A DNA stretch of 64,000 nucleotides from Mangrovibrevibacter kandeliae. GTDB lineage: Bacteria; Pseudomonadota; Alphaproteobacteria; Rhizobiales; Rhizobiaceae. The notes under the pieces were generated by a model that searched no databases, had not been told where the DNA came from, and saw only the letters and a program-made list of their open reading frames with translations. Both the position numbers and the translations under genes were made by a program. The stretch lies in assembly GCF_024519155.1 (NCBI RefSeq), contig NZ_JANIFJ010000002.1:248001-312000 (forward strand), in the 5' to 3' direction. This document shows, piece by piece, positions 54,029 through 63,218 of this stretch (within the stretch, counting starts at the first letter, position 1; the number at the start of each line of letters is the position of its first letter).

Positions 54029-54367
54029 TCTCGTCTCCTTTCGGGGCTTTGACAAATGTTCGAACGCAGAGGCGCAGACGATCCCTGTAGATCGGCCCGC
54101 ATCGCCCCTGCGTCGTGGCTCGGTTGTTCAATCCGACACAACACCGATTGTTTCATGCCAATACACGTCGCAGCCAATATTTTTGTTCTTCATCTATGTG
54201 TTGATCCAAGCGCGTCGCCTGCACGCGGACGGACACAGATCTTTCTCCTTCTGCCGGCGAGGGAAAGAAATACAGGCATGGCATGGACTGTTCGGAGCAC
54301 ACCGCTCTCGCCTCGCGGCCGCGACCGCCCGCTTCGCGCGGAACTGGCGCAACGCAGCATAGAGCTC

Positions 54368-54396
54368 TTGCGCCATGGGTTCTTCAGCCCCATACT
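54368..54396 (+). promoter_or_regulatory. possible promoter of the small transcription unit
   Basis: TTGCGC (54368-54373), 17 bases, CATACT (54391-54396). The -35 matches only the TTG core and the -10 has four of six consensus bases, but the spacing is ideal and places a start near 54403, just ahead of the strong ribosome site. Confidence 0.35.
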
Positions 54397-54432
54397 CTTG
54401 ATGTGTTCAACGAAGCGGAAGGAGGTGATCCA

Positions 54433-54510
54433 ATGTCGAGTGGATTTGAATGCCGGCTGGGTCTGTGTGTCTCAACGGTGCGTCGGAGCAGCCTCCGCGC
54501 CTTCGTCTGA
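54433..54510 (+). CDS. 25-residue small protein with perfect Shine-Dalgarno sequence
   Basis: AAGGAGGTGATCC (54419-54431) is a 13-base perfect complement of the 16S rRNA 3' end and lies at ideal distance from ATG 54433. The peptide begins MSSGFECRLGLCVS and ends RRSSLRAFV; it has two cysteines and an Arg-rich tail. A strong intrinsic terminator follows at 54560, so the ORF forms its own short transcript. I do not recognise a family. It may be a real microprotein, or the whole unit may be a regulatory RNA whose anti-anti-SD sequence matters more than the peptide. Confidence 0.6.
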   Translation: MSSGFECRLGLCVSTVRRSSLRAFV

Positions 54511-54559
54511 AACATGAGGCCGACGACGGTCTGAGACCGCCGGCAGGCAGAATTCACGG

Positions 54560-54588
54560 GGCCGCTTCCGGAGACGGAAGCGGCCTTT
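54560..54588 (+). terminator. intrinsic terminator of the small transcription unit
   Basis: GGCCGCTTCCG (54560-54570), GAGA, CGGAAGCGGCC (54575-54585): a perfect 11-bp stem with a GNRA-like loop followed by TTTCG. It ends the unit that includes the 25-codon ORF. Confidence 0.85.
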
Positions 54589-54718
54589 CGTGCGTCTAGG
54601 GTGCTGGACGCTTGCGAGGAAAGATCCGGAGGCGCGGCGGCGGCGGAACGCTTGAAGCGCGCCGCGCCGTATCGTCACCCGGGATTGGACGCGAGCTGCT
54701 CCGACCCCCTGCCGCGCG

Positions 54719-55924
54719 TCAGTCGGCGAGCCCCGCCACCGCGAGGATGGCGGCGAGCGTCGCCGAGAGGCCGCGCAGGCTCGCCTCCGGCTCGACGTCG
54801 ATCCATTCCTCGACCGAATGCGCCCGCCCTCCGGTGCCGCCGGTGCCGATCTTCACGGCGGGGATCCCGAGGCTCATCGGAATGTTGGCGTCGGTCGAGG
54901 ACGCCGCATGGCTCACCTCGAAGCCGAAGGCGCCCAACGCCGCGGTCGAGGCCGTGACGATGGCGCTGTCGGGCGCCGTCTGCCCGGCCGGCCGGTCGCC
55001 GAGAAGCTTCGCCTCCGCCGTGATTTCACCGCTGGCCGTCGAGGCGCGGGCGTTCTCGTTGGCCACCGCCTGCTCGATCAGCCGGTGCAGGGCGGCATCG
55101 AGGCACGCGAGTTCGCCTGCATCGGTGGAGCGCAGGTCGACCTCGACCCAGACCTCCTCCGGGATCGCGTTGATCGACGTCCCGCCACCGAAGACGCTGG
55201 CGCAGAAGGTGGTCTGCGGCTCCTTCGGCACCTCGAGCCTCGACATGCCGGCGACCATCTCGCCGAGGGCATAGGCCGGGTTGACGATGCCGAAGGCCAT
55301 CAGGCTGTGGCCGCCCGGCCCCTTGAAGGCGACACGGTAGCGGCGCGAGCCGACGGCCCGCGTCACCAGCTCCTCCATGTTCGGGCTGTCCAGCGTGAAG
55401 AAGGCCTTGATGCGTTCGCGCCAGGCGCCTTCGGCAAAGAGATGGCGGATGCCGCGCAGGTCGCCCTTGCCCTCCTCGCCGACGTCGCCGACGAACAGGA
55501 TGTCGTGCTCGGTCTCGATGCCGGCCGCGTCGAGCGCCCGGGCGATCGCGAGCAGGACGGCGAGCCCGCGCGTGTCGTCGCCGACGCCAGGCGCGAAGAG
55601 TTTTGTGCCCTCGCGGCGCACGGTGACGTCGGTGCCCTCCGGAAACACGGTGTCGAGATGGGCGGCCGCGACGATGACATTGCCGTTGCCGCGTCCCTTG
55701 CGCAGCGCAAGGACGTTGCCGATCCCGTCGAGCGCCGCATCGAGCCCCGCCTCGGCCAGCATGGCGCGAAACGCCTCGGCCCGGCGCTCCTCCTTGAAGG
55801 GCGGCGACGGGATCTCGGTCAGCGCGATGATCTCGTCCACCAGCCGATCGTGCCCGTCACGCAGCAGGCCCTGCGCCCGCTGGAAGCCGGGATGGGCGAG
55901 GATGGCGTCGATGGAAGCACTCAT
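54719..55924 (-). CDS. M20 family metallopeptidase
   Basis: A 401-residue cytoplasmic di-zinc peptidase. Metal ligands and catalytic residues are in AAHLDTVF, GVGDDTRGLA, GDVGEEGKGD and the C-terminal GGRAHSVEEWIDV; a dimerisation domain with FKGPGGHSLMAFG lies between. The pattern is close to PepT/aminoacyl peptidases of the M20/M25/M40 group. ATG 55924 gives the family N terminus. It is the last gene of the ABC importer block and probably cleaves the imported compound or its product. Confidence 0.88.
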   Translation of the reverse strand: MSASIDAILAHPGFQRAQGLLRDGHDRLVDEIIALTEIPSPPFKEERRAEAFRAMLAEAGLDAALDGIGNVLALRKGRGNGNVIVAAAHLDTVFPEGTDVTVRREGTKLFAPGVGDDTRGLAVLLAIARALDAAGIETEHDILFVGDVGEEGKGDLRGIRHLFAEGAWRERIKAFFTLDSPNMEELVTRAVGSRRYRVAFKGPGGHSLMAFGIVNPAYALGEMVAGMSRLEVPKEPQTTFCASVFGGGTSINAIPEEVWVEVDLRSTDAGELACLDAALHRLIEQAVANENARASTASGEITAEAKLLGDRPAGQTAPDSAIVTASTAALGAFGFEVSHAASSTDANIPMSLGIPAVKIGTGGTGGRAHSVEEWIDVEPEASLRGLSATLAAILAVAGLAD

Positions 55925-56038
55925 GAAATTTGGCCTTCTGGACATGGGATCGCCGGCCGATGCCCTTCGGCACCGCCCGGCGGTTTGCAACGCACTGGCA
56001 AATGCGGGCCCGCGGCTCCGCAGGCCACGGCGTCTCGA

Positions 56039-57466
56039 TCAGACGCCGGCCGGGCGCGGCTGCAGCGGCGGATCGACCTCGGGCGGGATCGGGCAGAGAT
56101 AGGGCTTCTTGGCGAGCCGCGCCTGATGGTCGGCCTTCGCCTGCTCGAGCAGCGCCGGGTCCTTCAACAGGTCGACGGCGGTGCCGGCCATCACCTTCGC
56201 GGCCCAGGTCAGGCCCTTGTAGGCCGGGCCGGCCTTGCCCTGCGCGGTGATCTGCCAGGAGTGGCCGGGCGTCCCGATCGCGTGGGTGGCGACCCGCGCC
56301 TGCACGGTCGGCACCTTCCACGACACGTCGCCGACGTCGGTGGAGCCGATCATCGGCTCGCCGACCTGGTCGAGCGGCACGATGAAGTCGCAGAGCGGCT
56401 GGTCGGCCTTCGGCTCGACGCCGCAGCGATTGTAGTCGCTGGCGATGTCCTCCTCGCTGAGCGTCGCCTGGATCTCGGCGGCGAAGGCGCGGTCGGCGTC
56501 GTCGAAGGCGACCGGGCCGAGCCGTTGCATGTTGGCGAACATCGTCTCCTCCATCGGCGTGTTGCCGAGAAGGTTGGAGACGGCCGAGAGGATTTTGATC
56601 TCGACCTCGGTCTCGGTCATCATCGCCGCGCCCTTGGCGATCTTGATCACCCGCTCGTTGAGCGCCTTCATGCCGTGGATGTCGAGCGCGCGCACGGCGT
56701 AGCGCACCTTGGCGCGGCCCTGCACGACGTTGGGCGCGATGCCGCCACCGTCGATCATCGCGTAGTGGATGCGCGCCGAGGACGGCATGTGCTCGCGCAT
56801 GTAGTTGACGCCGACATTCATCAGCTCGACGGCGTCAAGCGCCGAGCGCCCGAGATGCGGCGCCGCGGCCGCGTGGCTGGCGCGCCCGGTGAAGGTGAAG
56901 TCGATGCGCGTGTTGGCGAGCGACAGCGCCTCGTCGACGCGGGTCAGCGAGGCCGGATGCCAGGTGATCGCGGCATCGACGTCGTCGAAGATGCCGGCGC
57001 GCACCATGAAGGCCTTGGCCGCCCCGCCTTCTTCCGCCGGGCAGCCGTAGTAGCGCACGGTGCCGGGCTGGCCGGTCTCCTTGAGGTAGTTCTTCATCGC
57101 GGTGGCGGCGAGCAGCGCCGCCGAGCCCAGCATGTTGTGGCCGCAGCCATGGCCGAAGCCGTTGCCGGGCAGCGGCTTCGGCTCGGCGATGTTGGCCTCC
57201 TGGCTGAGACCCGGCAGCGCGTCGTACTCGCCGAGGAAGGCGATGATCGGTCCGCCCGAGCCGGCCTCGCCCATGACCGCGGTCGGAATGCCGGCCGGGC
57301 CCTCGGTGACGGCGAAGCCTTCGTCCTTCAGCATCGCCGTGTGTTCGGCGGAGGAGCGGAATTCGGTGTAGGCGAGCTCGGGCATCGACCAGATGCGGTC
57401 GCTGAGGTCCTCGTAGGCCTTGCGGCGCGCCTCGACGTGGTCCCAGATCGGTTCGGAATTGTGCAT
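56039..57466 (-). CDS. M20 amidohydrolase, AbgB-like
   Basis: A 475-residue M20D hydrolase. Metal-site motifs are GFGHGCGHNMLG, CPAEEGGAAK and TWHPAS; GRASHAAAAPHLGRSALDAVELM belongs to the dimerisation lid. Best-known relatives are AbgB (p-aminobenzoyl-glutamate hydrolase) and N-acyl amino acid hydrolases; the true substrate cannot be told. ATG 57466 is preceded by GAGGA; a GTG one codon upstream is possible. It lies 46 bases after the ATPase gene in the same operon. Confidence 0.9.
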   Translation of the reverse strand: MHNSEPIWDHVEARRKAYEDLSDRIWSMPELAYTEFRSSAEHTAMLKDEGFAVTEGPAGIPTAVMGEAGSGGPIIAFLGEYDALPGLSQEANIAEPKPLPGNGFGHGCGHNMLGSAALLAATAMKNYLKETGQPGTVRYYGCPAEEGGAAKAFMVRAGIFDDVDAAITWHPASLTRVDEALSLANTRIDFTFTGRASHAAAAPHLGRSALDAVELMNVGVNYMREHMPSSARIHYAMIDGGGIAPNVVQGRAKVRYAVRALDIHGMKALNERVIKIAKGAAMMTETEVEIKILSAVSNLLGNTPMEETMFANMQRLGPVAFDDADRAFAAEIQATLSEEDIASDYNRCGVEPKADQPLCDFIVPLDQVGEPMIGSTDVGDVSWKVPTVQARVATHAIGTPGHSWQITAQGKAGPAYKGLTWAAKVMAGTAVDLLKDPALLEQAKADHQARLAKKPYLCPIPPEVDPPLQPRPAGV

Positions 57467-57512
57467 CACGTGTGTCCTCGGGGTCTTCGGTTCGGCAGTC
57501 GATCCGGGCCGC

Positions 57513-58529
57513 TCAGGCGGCGGCGCGGGCCTCGTCGTTGAGATGGCAAGCCGACAGGCGGCCGGGAGCGATCTCCTTCAGCGCCGGCCGCTCGACGATG
57601 CAGCGCTGGTGGGCATGCGGACAGCGCGGGTGGAAGTGGCAGCCGGTGGGCGGCTTCAGGGGCGAGGGAATCTCCCCCTTGATCGGATTGAAGGCCTTCT
57701 TCTTCGTCTCGAAGGTCGGGATCTCGGCGACCAGCGCCTGGGTGTAAGGATGGTTCGGCCGGCGCAGCACGTCCTCGGCCGCGCCGAGCTCGACCAGGCG
57801 ACCGAGATACATCACCGCGATGCGGTCCGAAATGTGCTCGACGACGCCGAGGTCGTGGCTGATGAACAGGTAGGTGAGATCCAGCTCCTCGCGCAGCCGC
57901 ATGAACAGGTTGAGGATCTGCGCCTGGATCGAGACGTCGAGGGCCGCGACCGACTCGTCGCAGACGATGAAGTCCGGCTTCACCGCCAGCGCCCGGGCGA
58001 TGCCGATGCGGGCGCGCTGGCCGCCCGAGAACTGGTGCGGGTAACGCTTGCGGGTCGTGGGGTCGAGCCCCACCCGGTTCAGGAGGTCGTCGACATAGCC
58101 GTCCTGCTCGCGCCGCGAGACGATGCCGTGGACGCGCGGTGCCTCGCCGACGATCTCGTCGACCCTGAGGCGCGGGTTGAGCGAGGACATCGGGTCCTGG
58201 AACACCATCTGGATCTTCAGCGCCGCCTCGCGCGCCTCGGCGCCGCGAAGCGCTGCAACGTCCCGGCCCCGAAACCGGATCTGCCCCTCGCTTGGCGGCA
58301 TCAGGCCGGCGACCATGCGCCCGAGCGTGGACTTCCCGCAGCCGGACTCGCCGACGAGGCCGAGCACCTCGCCCTTGCGGACCGAAAGCCGCACCCCGTC
58401 CACCGCATGCACCGTCAGCGGCTCGACCTTCGAGCCGAGCAGGCGCGCGGTGCGCTCGGCGATGTCGAGTTCGGTGACGAAGCGCTTGGAGACCGCGTCG
58501 ATCTCGAGAATGGGCGTGTCGGTCAGCAT
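57513..58529 (-). CDS. peptide ABC transporter ATP-binding protein (DppF/OppF type)
   Basis: A 338-residue ATPase with Walker A GESGCGKST, signature SGGQRARIGIARAL, Walker B VCDESVAALD and H-loop ISHDLGVV. The C-terminal oligopeptide/dipeptide transporter extension has the four-Cys pattern (GCHFHPRCPHAHQRC, ACH) typical for an Fe-S or metal site in this subfamily. Start and stop overlap the DppD-like gene by seven bases. Confidence 0.94.
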   Translation of the reverse strand: MLTDTPILEIDAVSKRFVTELDIAERTARLLGSKVEPLTVHAVDGVRLSVRKGEVLGLVGESGCGKSTLGRMVAGLMPPSEGQIRFRGRDVAALRGAEAREAALKIQMVFQDPMSSLNPRLRVDEIVGEAPRVHGIVSRREQDGYVDDLLNRVGLDPTTRKRYPHQFSGGQRARIGIARALAVKPDFIVCDESVAALDVSIQAQILNLFMRLREELDLTYLFISHDLGVVEHISDRIAVMYLGRLVELGAAEDVLRRPNHPYTQALVAEIPTFETKKKAFNPIKGEIPSPLKPPTGCHFHPRCPHAHQRCIVERPALKEIAPGRLSACHLNDEARAAA

Positions 58530-59515
58530 GACGCGGCGAGCGCCTCCTCGGCCGCTTCGAGATAGGGATGAACGCAGCGGGCGCGTCGGCCGGGCAGGAG
58601 CTCGGCGAGCGCCGGCTCGACGAGGCACGCGGCGTCGGCGCGCGGGCAGCGCGGGCGGAACTTGCAGCCCTCCGGCAGCCGGAGAAGCGAGGGCGTCATG
58701 CCCGGGATCTGCGCGAGCGGGGCCCCGTGGCGCTTGCCCTGCGGCACCGAGTCGATCAGCCCGCGCGTGTAGGGGTGGAGAGGTCGAGCGATCACCTCGG
58801 CGGTGTCGCCGGTCTCGATGATCCGGCCGGCATACATCACCGCCAGCCGGTCGGCGAGACCGGAGACGACGGCGAGATCGTGGGTGATCCAGATCAGCGC
58901 CGTGCCGGAGCGGGCGCAGAGCGCCTGCACCTCGGAGAGGATCTGCGCCTGGATGGTGACGTCGAGCGCCGTCGTGGGCTCGTCGGCGATGATCAGATCC
59001 GGCTCGTGCAGGAGCGCGATGGCGATCGCCACGCGCTGGCGCATCCCGCCGGAGAACTGGTGCGGATAGCTCTCCAGCCGCTCGTCCGGCGAGGAGATGC
59101 CGACCGCCGCGAGCGCCGCCCGGCAGCGTTCGCGCGCCGCTTGGCGCGACATCGGCGCGTGCGCCAGCACCGTCTCGATCATCTGCGTGTCGACCCGCAG
59201 CACCGGATTCAGCGTCATCATCGGATCTTGGAAGATCATCGCGATGCGCTTGCCGCGCAGGCGCCGCAGCGTCGCCTCGCCGGCCGCCACGAGGTCCGCG
59301 CCGTCGAAGAGGATCTGGCCCGAGACGACCTTGCCCGGCGGATCGACGAGGCCGATCAGCGAAAAGCCGGTGACCGACTTGCCCGAACCGGACTCGCCGA
59401 CGAGCCCGAGGATCTCGCCCCGGTCGAGCGAGAAGCTGACGCCGTCGACCGCCTTCGCGACGCCGTCACGGGTGAAGAAATGCGTCGCGAGATCGCGAAC
59501 CTGAAGAAGCGTCAT
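58523..59515 (-). CDS. peptide ABC transporter ATP-binding protein (DppD/OppD type)
   Basis: A 330-residue ATPase with Walker A GESGSGKS, signature [14 protein letters not shown], Walker [12 protein letters not shown] and H-loop ITHDLAVV. The C-terminal extension carries [15 protein letters not shown]. Its ATG overlaps the stop of the permease gene (ATGA). Together with the DppF-like partner it forms the ATPase pair of the importer. Confidence 0.94.
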   Translation of the reverse strand: MTLLQVRDLATHFFTRDGVAKAVDGVSFSLDRGEILGLVGESGSGKSVTGFSLIGLVDPPGKVVSGQILFDGADLVAAGEATLRRLRGKRIAMIFQDPMMTLNPVLRVDTQMIETVLAHAPMSRQAARERCRAALAAVGISSPDERLESYPHQFSGGMRQRVAIAIALLHEPDLIIADEPTTALDVTIQAQILSEVQALCARSGTALIWITHDLAVVSGLADRLAVMYAGRIIETGDTAEVIARPLHPYTRGLIDSVPQGKRHGAPLAQIPGMTPSLLRLPEGCKFRPRCPRADAACLVEPALAELLPGRRARCVHPYLEAAEEALAASC

Positions 59516-60459
59516 GACTGCAGCCGCGGATTGAAGATGTCGCGCAGGCGATCGCCGACGAGATTGATGGCGATGATGGTGACCACCAGCGCGACGCCGG
59601 GGAACAGGCTGACCCAGTAGCGGCCGGACAGGAGGTAGTCGTAGCCGTTGGAGATCAGGAGGCCGAGCGAGGGTTCGGTGATCGGCACGCCGACGCCGAG
59701 GAAGGACAGCGTCGCCTCGAGCGCGATCGCCTGGGCGATCTGGACGGTCGCGACCACGATCAGCGGCGGCACGCAGTTCGGCAGGAGGTGGCGGAACATG
59801 ATGCGCCGATGCGACAGGGCGAGGCATCGCGCGGCGTCGATGTAGTCCTTGCGCCGCTCGACGATCGCCGAGGACCGAACCGTGCGGGCGTAATAGGCCC
59901 ACTGCACGATGACGAGCGCGAGGATGACCTTGTCGACGCCGCGCCCGAGGAGCGCGAGCAGGATCAGCGCGATGAGGATCGCGGGGAAGGACAGCTGCAG
60001 GTCGACCACGCGCATGATGAGCGAGTCCGTCCGCCCGCCGAAATAGGCGGCGGCGACGCCCGCCGCGACGCCGACCACGATGGCGCAGGCGAGCGAGACG
60101 AGCGCGACCACGAGGCTGATCCTCAGCCCGTAGGCGATGGCCGAGAGCATGTCGCGGCCCTGCTGGTCGGTGCCAAGCCAGTAGGTGCCGCCGGTCGCAA
60201 AGCTCGTCTCGCCCGGCGGGAGGCCGCCGTCCATGATGTCCAGCTGTGCGAGATCGTACGGGTTCTGCGGGGTGATCCAGGGGGCCAGGATCGCGATCAA
60301 GGCGATCACCACGAAGAGGCAGAGGCCGAACACGGCGAGACGGTCGGCGAAGAAGTCCTGCGCCAGGCGCTTGAGCGGGCTGTCGACCCGTGCCGGCTTG
60401 GCGGGCTCGGCAATGTCCGCCTTCGGCTCGAGCGCGCCGACGATCGTCTCGCCGCTCAT
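59512..60459 (-). CDS. peptide ABC transporter permease (DppC/OppC type)
   Basis: A 315-residue membrane protein: a cytoplasmic leader, then about six helices. The N-terminal OppC-type TM (LAVFGLCLFVVIALIAILAPWI) is followed by LGTDQQGRDMLSAIAYGLRISL and the binding-protein-dependent permease loop EASLSFLGVG-like EATLSFLGVGV. ATG and stop overlap the neighbours by four bases on both sides. Confidence 0.93.
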   Translation of the reverse strand: MSGETIVGALEPKADIAEPAKPARVDSPLKRLAQDFFADRLAVFGLCLFVVIALIAILAPWITPQNPYDLAQLDIMDGGLPPGETSFATGGTYWLGTDQQGRDMLSAIAYGLRISLVVALVSLACAIVVGVAAGVAAAYFGGRTDSLIMRVVDLQLSFPAILIALILLALLGRGVDKVILALVIVQWAYYARTVRSSAIVERRKDYIDAARCLALSHRRIMFRHLLPNCVPPLIVVATVQIAQAIALEATLSFLGVGVPITEPSLGLLISNGYDYLLSGRYWVSLFPGVALVVTIIAINLVGDRLRDIFNPRLQS

Positions 60460-61433
60460 GCCTTCACCTCCGACAGGCGCACCCGCGGATCGAGTGCCGA
60501 GTAGAGGACGTCGACGGCGAGGTTGATGCCGACGATGATGAGGACCGTCAACATCAGGTAGGCGACGATCAGCGGCCGGTCGAGGAGGTTGATCGAGTCG
60601 ATCAGCAGCTTGCCCATGCCCGGCCAGGCGAACACCGTCTCGGTGACGATGGCGAAGGCGACCATCGAGCCGAGCTCGAGGCCGATGATGGTGACGACCG
60701 GGATCATGATGTTCTTGAGGATGTGGACGAGCACAACCCGGCGGGTCGACAGGCCCTTGGCGCGGGCGAACTTGACGTAGTCCTGCAGCGCGACCTCACG
60801 GGTGTTGGCCCGCGCGAGGCGGATCACCAGCGACATCTTGAACAGCGCGAGGTTCAGCGCCGGCAGGATCAGGTGCTTCAGCCCGTCGAGTGTCAGGAAG
60901 GACACGCGGACGCCGAGGAGGTCGACCGTCTCGCCGCGCCCACCCGCGGGCAGCCAGCCGAGCAGCACCGCGAAGACGAGGATCAGGAGCATCCCCTGCC
61001 AGAAGTTCGGCAGCGAGAAGCCGAGGATCGAGCCGGCCATGATCGAGCGGCCGCCGACCGAGTTCGGCTTGAGGCCGGCGAGGACGCCGAGCGGCACGCC
61101 GATGCCGACCGACAGGATCAGCGCGACGAGCGCCAGTTCCATCGTCGCCGGCAGGCGCTCCAGGATGATCTCCATGGCCGGCCGGCCGTAGACGAAGGAG
61201 CGGCCGAGATCGCCGTGCAGGGCGTTCCAGACGAAGATGCCGAACTGCTCCAGGAGCGGCCGGTCGAGGCCGAGCCGGTGCGTCGTCGCCGCGATCTCGG
61301 CCTGCGTCGCCTCCGGATTGATCAGGATGTCGACCGGATTGCCGATCGCGTAGACCCCGACGAAGACCAGGATCGCCATCGCCGCGACGGCGATGAGGCT
61401 CTGGCCGAGACGGCGCACCAGATAGACGATCAT
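60456..61433 (-). CDS. peptide ABC transporter permease (DppB/OppB type)
   Basis: A 325-residue membrane protein beginning with the DppB-type MIVYLVRRLGQSLIAVAAM helix. RLGLDRPLLEQFGIFVWNALHGDLGRSFV in two blocks and the EAA-loop (RLARANTREVALQDYVKFARAKGLS) are family motifs. It lies 97 bases after the binding-protein gene, with a strong hairpin in between. Confidence 0.94.
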   Translation of the reverse strand: MIVYLVRRLGQSLIAVAAMAILVFVGVYAIGNPVDILINPEATQAEIAATTHRLGLDRPLLEQFGIFVWNALHGDLGRSFVYGRPAMEIILERLPATMELALVALILSVGIGVPLGVLAGLKPNSVGGRSIMAGSILGFSLPNFWQGMLLILVFAVLLGWLPAGGRGETVDLLGVRVSFLTLDGLKHLILPALNLALFKMSLVIRLARANTREVALQDYVKFARAKGLSTRRVVLVHILKNIMIPVVTIIGLELGSMVAFAIVTETVFAWPGMGKLLIDSINLLDRPLIVAYLMLTVLIIVGINLAVDVLYSALDPRVRLSEVKA

Positions 61434-61490
61434 TTCGCCCTCCAGGGGCTGCGGGCCGCGCCCGCGCGGCCCCTCGAAGCTGCTCGATCG

Positions 61491-61525
61491 AGGCCTCCCG
61501 CCGGCGAGCCGTCGCCGGGAGGCCT
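61491..61525 (-). repeat. strong hairpin between binding-protein and permease genes
   Basis: Arms of 14 bp (AGGCCTCCC plus GGCGA) with a three-base bulge enclose a CGGC loop, six bases after the binding-protein stop. A second smaller hairpin (61453-61460 with 61465-61472) follows. No T run, so it more likely stabilises the upstream mRNA or reduces read-through than fully terminates, as often seen after binding-protein genes. Confidence 0.6.
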
Positions 61526-61530
61526 GCCTT

Positions 61531-63141
61531 TTACTGCGCCGGCTTCACCTCGGCGGCGATGGTGTACTGGTCGACGCGCGCCTCGTAGCTCAGCGCCGGC
61601 TTCATCGCCCAGACGGTCTGCTCGTAGTGCAGCGGGATGATGCCGTAGTCGTCGAGCACCAGGCCCTCGGCCTTCTTCAGAAGGTCCTCGCGCTTGGCGT
61701 CGTCGATGGTCGACATCGCCTCGATCAGCACCTTGTCCATGTCCGGGTTGGAATAGCGTCCGGCATTGGTCGGTCCCATCCCCGTCGCCTTGTCGTAGGT
61801 CGCCACCAGCGACTTCAGCGGCGAGGACATCTCGCCCGAGGCGGCGCCCCAGCCGGCGAGGTAGACCGGGAAGTCGAGGGCGTTGCGCCGCGAGAAGAAC
61901 TGGCTCGCCGTCATCGCGTCGACATTGGTCTTGATGCCGATGCGGGTCAGCATCTGGGCGATCGCCTGCGCCACCTTCTCGTCGTTGATGTAGCGATCGT
62001 TCGGCGTGCCGAGGGTGATGGTGAAGCCGTTGGGATAACCGGCCTCGGCGAGCAGCTGCTTGGCCTTGTCCGGATCGTAGGTGTCGGCGTCGCGCCCATT
62101 GGTGCCGAACATCGGCGGCGGCAGCAGCTCGCCCGCGGCGACGGCATAGCCGCCCATGATGCGCTCGACAATCGCGGGACGATTGATGGCGAGCGAGATC
62201 GCCTCGCGCACCCGCTTGTCGAGCAGCGGGTTCTTGCCGTCCGTGCCCTCGATGGAGGGCGCCTTGTCGTCCTGCTGGTAGAGGTGGAGGTAGATGATGC
62301 GGTTCGACAGGGCGTCGACGATCTTGAAGCCGGCGTCCTTGATGCGCGGGATGTCCTGGATCGGCGGCGACTCGATCATGTCGACGTCGCCGGCGAGCAG
62401 GGCCGCGACGCGAGGCCCGTCGCTGGTGATCGGACGCATCGTCACGGTATCCCAGGCCGGGGCGTCGCCCCAGTATCCGTCGAACTTCGTCAGCACCAGC
62501 TGGCTGCCGCGGGTGAACTCCTTCAGCTCGTACGGCCCCGTGCCGACGGCCACCTCCGGCGCGTTGAAGGCCGGCGACTGCGGCACCTCGCCGAGCCCCT
62601 CGCATTCGCCCTTGGGCTTGTAGGTGATGGTCTTCTCGGCGCCCAGCGCGTCGGCCGAGAGGATCGGCAGGCTCGCCATGTTGGTCGGCAGCAGCGGGTT
62701 CGCCGCCTCGGTCTTGATGATGACGGTGTGATCGTCCGCGGCGGACGCATCGACGATGTCGCCGGTGTAGATCGTGTAGGAGGACGGGGAGTTCTCGACC
62801 AGCGGCGGACGGCAGAGCGTGTAGAGCACGTCGCGCGCCGTGAAGGCGCTGCCGTTCTGGAACTTGACGCCATCGCGCAGGGTAAAGCGCCAGGTGGTGT
62901 CGTCGACCGCCTCCCACGTCGTCGCGAGGCCCGGCTGCAGGCGCTGTACTGCGTCCTGCTTCGTCAGGCCCTCGAAGATGTTCTCCAGCACTTGGGTGTT
63001 GGTGGCGAGGTTGTGGAACTGCGGATCCATCGAGGTCGGCTCGGACTTCAGGCCGATGGTGAGGTCGGCTGCGCCGGCCGCCGTGGCGAGCGTGCTGCCG
63101 GCAAGCAGCGTGGCGATTAGAAGGGCTGGTCTGGCGGTCAT
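61531..63141 (-). CDS. peptide ABC transporter substrate-binding protein (SBP_bac_5)
   Basis: A 536-residue periplasmic protein with signal peptide (ALLIATLLAGSTLATAAGAA). Family motifs are KSEPTSMDPQFHN, ENIFEGLT, YTLRDGVKFQNG-like FTLRDGVKFQNGSAFTARDV, and DKRVREAISLAINR. Solute is unknown; the co-encoded M20 hydrolases suggest a peptide or N-acylated amino acid. It is the first gene of a seven-gene unit (61531 down to 54719). Confidence 0.94.
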   Translation of the reverse strand: MTARPALLIATLLAGSTLATAAGAADLTIGLKSEPTSMDPQFHNLATNTQVLENIFEGLTKQDAVQRLQPGLATTWEAVDDTTWRFTLRDGVKFQNGSAFTARDVLYTLCRPPLVENSPSSYTIYTGDIVDASAADDHTVIIKTEAANPLLPTNMASLPILSADALGAEKTITYKPKGECEGLGEVPQSPAFNAPEVAVGTGPYELKEFTRGSQLVLTKFDGYWGDAPAWDTVTMRPITSDGPRVAALLAGDVDMIESPPIQDIPRIKDAGFKIVDALSNRIIYLHLYQQDDKAPSIEGTDGKNPLLDKRVREAISLAINRPAIVERIMGGYAVAAGELLPPPMFGTNGRDADTYDPDKAKQLLAEAGYPNGFTITLGTPNDRYINDEKVAQAIAQMLTRIGIKTNVDAMTASQFFSRRNALDFPVYLAGWGAASGEMSSPLKSLVATYDKATGMGPTNAGRYSNPDMDKVLIEAMSTIDDAKREDLLKKAEGLVLDDYGIIPLHYEQTVWAMKPALSYEARVDQYTIAAEVKPAQ

Positions 63142-63218
63142 CGGGCGAGCCTCTCTTGGTGCATGGTCCGGTGTTCCGGCGGCGACCCGGAAGGCCCGCC
63201 GGCGTTGGCAAGCACGCT

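Larger units (their letters stand above)
54029..54718. other. 690-base region holding a small transcription unit
   Basis: Bases 54110-54260 are clearly AT-richer than the surroundings and probably contain the promoter of the minus-strand PRC-barrel gene. Bases 54368-54588 form a compact plus-strand unit (promoter, 25-codon ORF, terminator) listed separately. The remainder to 54718 shows nothing I can support. Confidence 0.5.

Noticed and set aside
54419-54431. Complement of the 16S rRNA 3' end considered as an rRNA fragment
   Set aside because: Similarity is limited to the 13-base anti-SD complement and does not extend into 16S sequence; its position before an ATG explains it as a ribosome site.
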